A stretch of 64,000 nucleotides of DNA, taken from positions 32,487,674-32,551,673 of the forward strand of contig OX463808.1 in assembly GCA_949825045.1 (NCBI GenBank), read 5' to 3'. The translations under genes were made by a program, and so were the position numbers. This DNA comes from Argyresthia goedartella (Eukaryota > Arthropoda > Insecta > Lepidoptera > Argyresthiidae). Shown here in pieces: positions 58,105 through 64,000 of the stretch (positions are counted from its first letter, which is position 1; each line of letters begins with the position of its first letter). The notes under the pieces are model-generated. The model worked only from the letters and a program-made list of their open reading frames with translations. It was not told the origin of the DNA and did not search any database.

Positions 58105-58192
58105 CTTCGGTGTGGATGGTGAGCATCATCTTGTCGTCGTCATCGTCGTCTCCGCTGTCGGAGTAGATCGATTGGGTGGATGTGGCTACCTC
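58037..58192 (-). CDS. Spps: Sp-family transcription factor, C-terminal exon
   Basis: Last coding exon of the zinc-finger gene. On the minus strand an acceptor TGTTACAG precedes 58192 and the exon joins in phase 0 to the zinc-finger exon. It encodes 51 residues and a TAG at 58037-58039. The peptide starts EVATSTQSIYSDSG, has a run of six Asp, then KMMLTIHTEVDNEEKLVM and IRSKHDDTLAGDS. This is an acidic, unstructured tail, plausible for contacts with other proteins. The in-phase join and absence of stops support it. The end of the exon belongs to the 100-bp minisatellite, so the C-terminus may vary between individuals. No single polyadenylation site could be chosen. Confidence 0.85.
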   Translation of the reverse strand, partial: EVATSTQSIYSDSGDDDDDDKMMLTIHTEVDNEEKLVMIRSKHDDTLAGDS

Positions 58193-58617
58193 CTGTAACA
58201 CAGATTAGAGGCTTGTATACTCTACGAGTGCAAATTGTGGGTGAATAGGTATAGTACCTTCCAGAAACTTACAATTTTGTAAACGATTTTCTCTAAATGT
58301 GTAAGTGAGAAGAGGTCTTCTGGAATTTATTCCCGATAGTAGGTAAGTAGAGGTGAGTGGGAATGAAAAGAACAAATGATCGAAGATCGCACCAAGGCTA
58401 GTCACCGCCGGAGGTGGATAGACAAACTTATCTCTCTATTATCTGCATCTTGAACATCGCGCCATCTCTTGTATGAGCAGTGTCCCATACCTTAAGCGGT
58501 GACTAGCACTTGCGCGCACACTTAGATGATGCCGAGGGGCAACAGTATAATATCTTGCTGCTCTCCTTCTCCGCCTTACGTGAGCGATACCTCTGTACAC
58601 TGCTGTACCCCTGCCTA

Positions 58618-61456
<2,839 letters not shown>

Positions 61457-61603
61457 CTCTTCCCACAGAACAGCCAGTTGCACAAGAACGGTCGTTCGCC
61501 AGTATGCCAGCGTAGATGCGCGCGCAGGTGCGAAGTCTTGCCATACACCTTGTTGCAGCCCGCTATGTGGCACATATGCTGCTTCTTGCGGTCTACGACT
61601 CTG
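61457..61603 (-). CDS. Spps: Sp-family transcription factor, exon with zinc finger 1 and start of finger 2
   Basis: The donor AAGAG|GTAATA ends the exon at 61457. The acceptor is TTTCCTCCTCCGTAACAG (start 61603) or, three bases later, CAGCAG (start 61600). It encodes [20 protein letters not shown], then [18 protein letters not shown] and CNWLFCGKR. Finger 1 is C-x4-C-x12-H-x3-H with helix KTSHLRA, and finger 2 starts C-x4-C. The phase-2 junction restores [11 protein letters not shown] across a 2664-bp intron. KKQH, CHIAGC and HLRAHLRWH fit the Sp1-4 (Drosophila Spps) group better than the btd/Sp5-9 group, though CNWLFC is shared with the latter, so Spps is likely but not certain. The CXCPXC box and the transactivation regions must lie in exons beyond 64000. 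Confidence 0.95.
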
Positions 61604-61879
61604 CTGTTACGGAGGAGGAAAGGGTTTTAGTGAGACTTCGCTCGGTATACGCAGTGTATAGCCCCGACGAAGAAGAGGAGTGTTATAAATTTGAAGCATC
61701 TTGATGTTTGTCTGTCCGTGGCACTCTAGCGCTCAAACGAGTGGACGGATTTTAGTGCGGACTTTTTAACCGGTAATAGACTGCACTGCGATTTGTTATT
61801 TATAATAATTACGGCCAATTTTTCTATCCTCATATACCTGCCTGAATTTGACCAAATTTGTTTGTGTGAAATGTCTTAA

Positions 61880-62607
61880 GGTTTAAGGTTTAATGAAATT
61901 TATTATCACTAAAGACATAGGTCACTTACGTGATAACATAGATAAATATACATTTAAATGTCCGCCGTCGACATAGTTCTAATAAGTACAATACGAGGTG
62001 ACAGCCAGTACAGTTCGGGTAGGTATGTCAAAAAAATTATGAAGTAACTATGTAAGTATCGAAGGACTTATGGTTACATTCCCACTTGTCGATAAAATAT
62101 GTTGAGTTAATAGTCTTTTGAATGCATACATTGTTTGAGCGTTTCTTATAGATGAGGGTAGTTGGTTATAAAGTCGCGCTCCGCCAGTAGTTATCATCGT
62201 TTTGCCGTAATTAGTTCGATGTCTGGGTATGACTAGGAAGCTTCCTCGCCGCGTACAGCGGCCGCCTATAACATGTTTTCGCTGGGTGAACGTTATGTTA
62301 GTGTGGATACTACTGTTGAGGGATTTTCGAATAATCATACATACGCTATACTTGTAAAGATTTTTAATATCCATTAATTTTGTTTCTGCATATACTTGTT
62401 TTGTTGGTGTGTAATAATTATAATTGAAAAGTAATTTAATTATTTTATTTTGTTGACGCTGTAATTTAGCTAACCTTGTTTTTGTAGCAGATCCCCATAT
62501 TTCGATTAAATAAATTAAGTGTGGTTTAACTAGAGAATTATATAATTCTCTAATTAAAATGTCAAATAAAGTAATCTGAATGTTTATCTGGGAATGGAAC
62601 AATCGCC
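61880..62607 (-). pseudogene. 5'-truncated LINE fragment (RT C-terminal region) upstream of the zinc-finger 1 exon
   Basis: Frame 62602-62048 (184 codons) has LVKPHLIYLIEIWGSATKTR, KLQRQQNKIIKLLFNY, RTNYGKTMITTGGARLYNQL and PSSIRNAQTMYAFKRLL. This is the post-RT region of a jockey/CR1-superfamily LINE of a third family. A 3' UTR follows and ends near 61880 with an AATAAATTTCATTAAAC stretch and AACCTTAAACCTTAA tail units. The catalytic RT core is absent. It sits just inside the intron that precedes the finger 1 exon. Confidence 0.82.
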
Positions 62608-62619
62608 CCTAAATGTTGT

Positions 62620-62770
62620 AATATTTGTATTAGTTAAACACAATAAAATTTTAAGATATCTAAAAATCATCAATCTTCACCCACTTCTCCCACAGTGGTC
62701 CAATGTAAAGAGGGAAAAAAATTACGTTGTCTAAGTAAATGCAAATAAAGACATTTTGAATTTGACTTTG
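62620..62770 (+). mobile_element. 3' UTR remnant of a CR1/Daphne-like LINE
   Basis: TAGTTAAACACAATAAAATT, TCTAAAAATCATCAATCT, CACAGTGGTCCAATGTAAAG and AAATAAAGACATTTTGAATT follow the 3' UTR of the copy at 52900-55170 in order. No coding part remains. It lies next to the opposite-strand LINE at 61880-62607. Confidence 0.75.
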
Positions 62771-62865
62771 ATGATTCTTTGATATATTTTATTTAAATTG
62801 GTTCAGCAGTTCCAAAGTTATCAGCCAAAATAGACAACAAATGATCCAAATTGTAGACGTGAGCA

Positions 62866-63088
62866 AGGCACAATTATGCCCATGTTTAGCCTTATTCAAT
62901 ACTCCATTTTGGGTGATAGGGGGCAATCCCATCGCCGTAGCTATGAAGATTGAAGGAAGGAACTATGATTTCCATCATCATTATAATGTACATAACATAA
63001 ATTTCTTATCTCATTGGTATATTATCGGATACGAACCCGCATCTCCTGCGTGAGAAGCGAGCGTAAAGCCACTACACCACAGATCTCA
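62866..63088 (-). mobile_element. tRNA-derived SINE-D
   Basis: From 63088 on the minus strand: TGTGGTGTAGTGGCTTTACG (A-box-like), TGCGGGTTCGTATCCGAT (B-box-like), then a body with GGCGATGGGATTGCCCCCTA and AAAATGGAGTATTGAATAAG, ending GGGCATAATTGTGCC. The body recurs at 50098-50216. Confidence 0.8.
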
Positions 63089-63285
63089 TTTTATTGTCGT
63101 AGGTATTTGTTTCTTTGCAATCTTCACAAATGCTTCATTCATTGCAAGAGATTCATTACTAACAACACTTCATTATTGTTTTTAAAGCAGCCTCTTACGC
63201 TGAGTAAAGGCTATTGTTCATTGTACTCTTATTCATTGTTTTAAAACACCATCGGACCTGTTTCTGAATTGAGAAATTCACTAAG

Positions 63286-64000
63286 ATAATACTTAAGCAT
63301 AAGTATCATTCTGTAACATTGACTCAACTACCATGGCATTTCTAGAGATACTATTTCCCGTTATAATACTTAAGCATAAGTATCATTCTGTAACATTGAC
63401 TCAACTACCATGGCATTTCTAGAGATACTATTTCCCGTTATAATACTTAAGCATATGTATCATTCTGTAACATTGACTCAACTACCATGGCATTTCTAGA
63501 GATACTATTTCCCGTTATAATACTTAAGCATAAGTATCATTCTGTAACATTGACTCAACTACCATGGCATTTCTAGAGATACTATTTCCCGTTATAATAC
63601 TTAAGCATAAGTATCATTCTGTAACATTGACTCAACTACCATGGCATTTCTAGAGATACTATTTCCCGTTATAATACTTAAGCATAAGTATCATTCTGTA
63701 ACATTGACTCAACTACCATGGCATTTCTAGAGATACTATTTCCCGTTATAATACTTAAGCATATGTATCATTCTGTAACATTGACTCAACTACCATGGCA
63801 TTTCTAGAGATACTATTTCCCGTTATAATACTTAAGCATATGTATCATTCTGTAACATTGACTCAACTACCATGGCATTTCTAGAGATACTATTTCCCGT
63901 TATAATACTTAAGCATATGTATCATTCTGTAACATTGACTCAACTACCATGGCATTTCTAGAGATACTATTTCCCGTTATAATACTTAAGCATAAGTATC
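63286..64000. repeat. 77-bp satellite array, more than 9 copies, running off the window
   Basis: The unit starts ATAATACTTAAGCATAAGTA, continues CATTCTGTAACATTGACTCA and CTACCATGGCATTTCTAGAG, and ends ACTATTTCCCGTT. Starts are at 63286, 63363, 63440 and every 77 bp after. Copies are identical except for GCATAAGTAT versus GCATATGTAT: the ATATG form is in copies 3, 7, 8 and 9, the ATAAG form in 1, 2, 4, 5, 6 and 10. Such homogeneity means recent amplification. The full array length cannot be seen. Confidence 0.97.

Noticed and set aside
57715..58198. Plus-strand Ser/Cys-rich open frames over the minisatellite
   Set aside because: They mirror the coding exon and the minisatellite of the minus-strand Sp gene, and their peptides only repeat with the unit.
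63286..64000. CRISPR-like array
   Set aside because: The units are contiguous and identical with no variable spacers, and the genome is clearly eukaryotic. It is a satellite.

Overview
The window looks like a moth or butterfly (Lepidoptera) chromosome segment. It is AT-rich and intron-rich, and it is full of interspersed repeats of types I know from lepidopteran genomes: tRNA-headed SINEs, RTE and CR1/Daphne-like LINE fragments, and the interspersed repeat carrying the GGTTCCGTACC motif. There are no bacterial-style genes. Nearly all short open frames are chance frames inside repeats.

The one securely identified host gene is on the minus strand at the right-hand side. Three exons (61457-61603, 58648-58792, 58037-58192) splice in phase and encode the three C2H2 zinc fingers and an acidic C-terminal tail of an Sp-family (GC-box binding) transcription factor, probably the Sp1-4/Spps type. 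The N-terminal exons lie beyond the right edge. Its introns hold LINE and SINE insertions. The last coding codons are the edge of a roughly 100-bp minisatellite that continues into the 3' UTR. A CpG-rich block at 6.4-7.1 kb looks like a promoter, with a candidate first exon leaving on the minus strand (ATG to GTGAGT donor) and a weaker one on the plus strand.

Mobile elements, left to right: a hAT-like non-autonomous element with an 8-bp target duplication (1.2-1.8 kb); a truncated RTE LINE (16.5-17.4 kb); a foldback with arms of about 270 bp (17.5-18.0 kb); a complete but decayed Tc1/mariner-superfamily element whose D-to-E spacing matches the DD82E 'Sailor' group (31.2-33.1 kb); a nearly full ORF2 of a CR1/Daphne-like LINE (42.0-45.3 kb) head to head with a different LINE 3' end (45.3-46.4 kb); a mariner that has lost its third catalytic Asp region (51.9-52.5 kb); and a multiply-stopped LINE (52.9-55.2 kb). 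Tandem arrays occur at 8.4-8.7 kb (34-bp unit), 27.6-29.0 kb (about 71-bp unit, roughly 19 copies) and 63.3-64.0 kb (77-bp unit, running off the window).

The most unusual pattern is a set of four elements (near 8.9, 13.9, 47.8 and 48.2 kb). They share one central core of up to about 90 bp, with a G/C-rich hairpin, but each is flanked by entirely different palindromic or inverted-repeat arms. This 'constant core, variable arms' architecture does not match a repeat class I can name.
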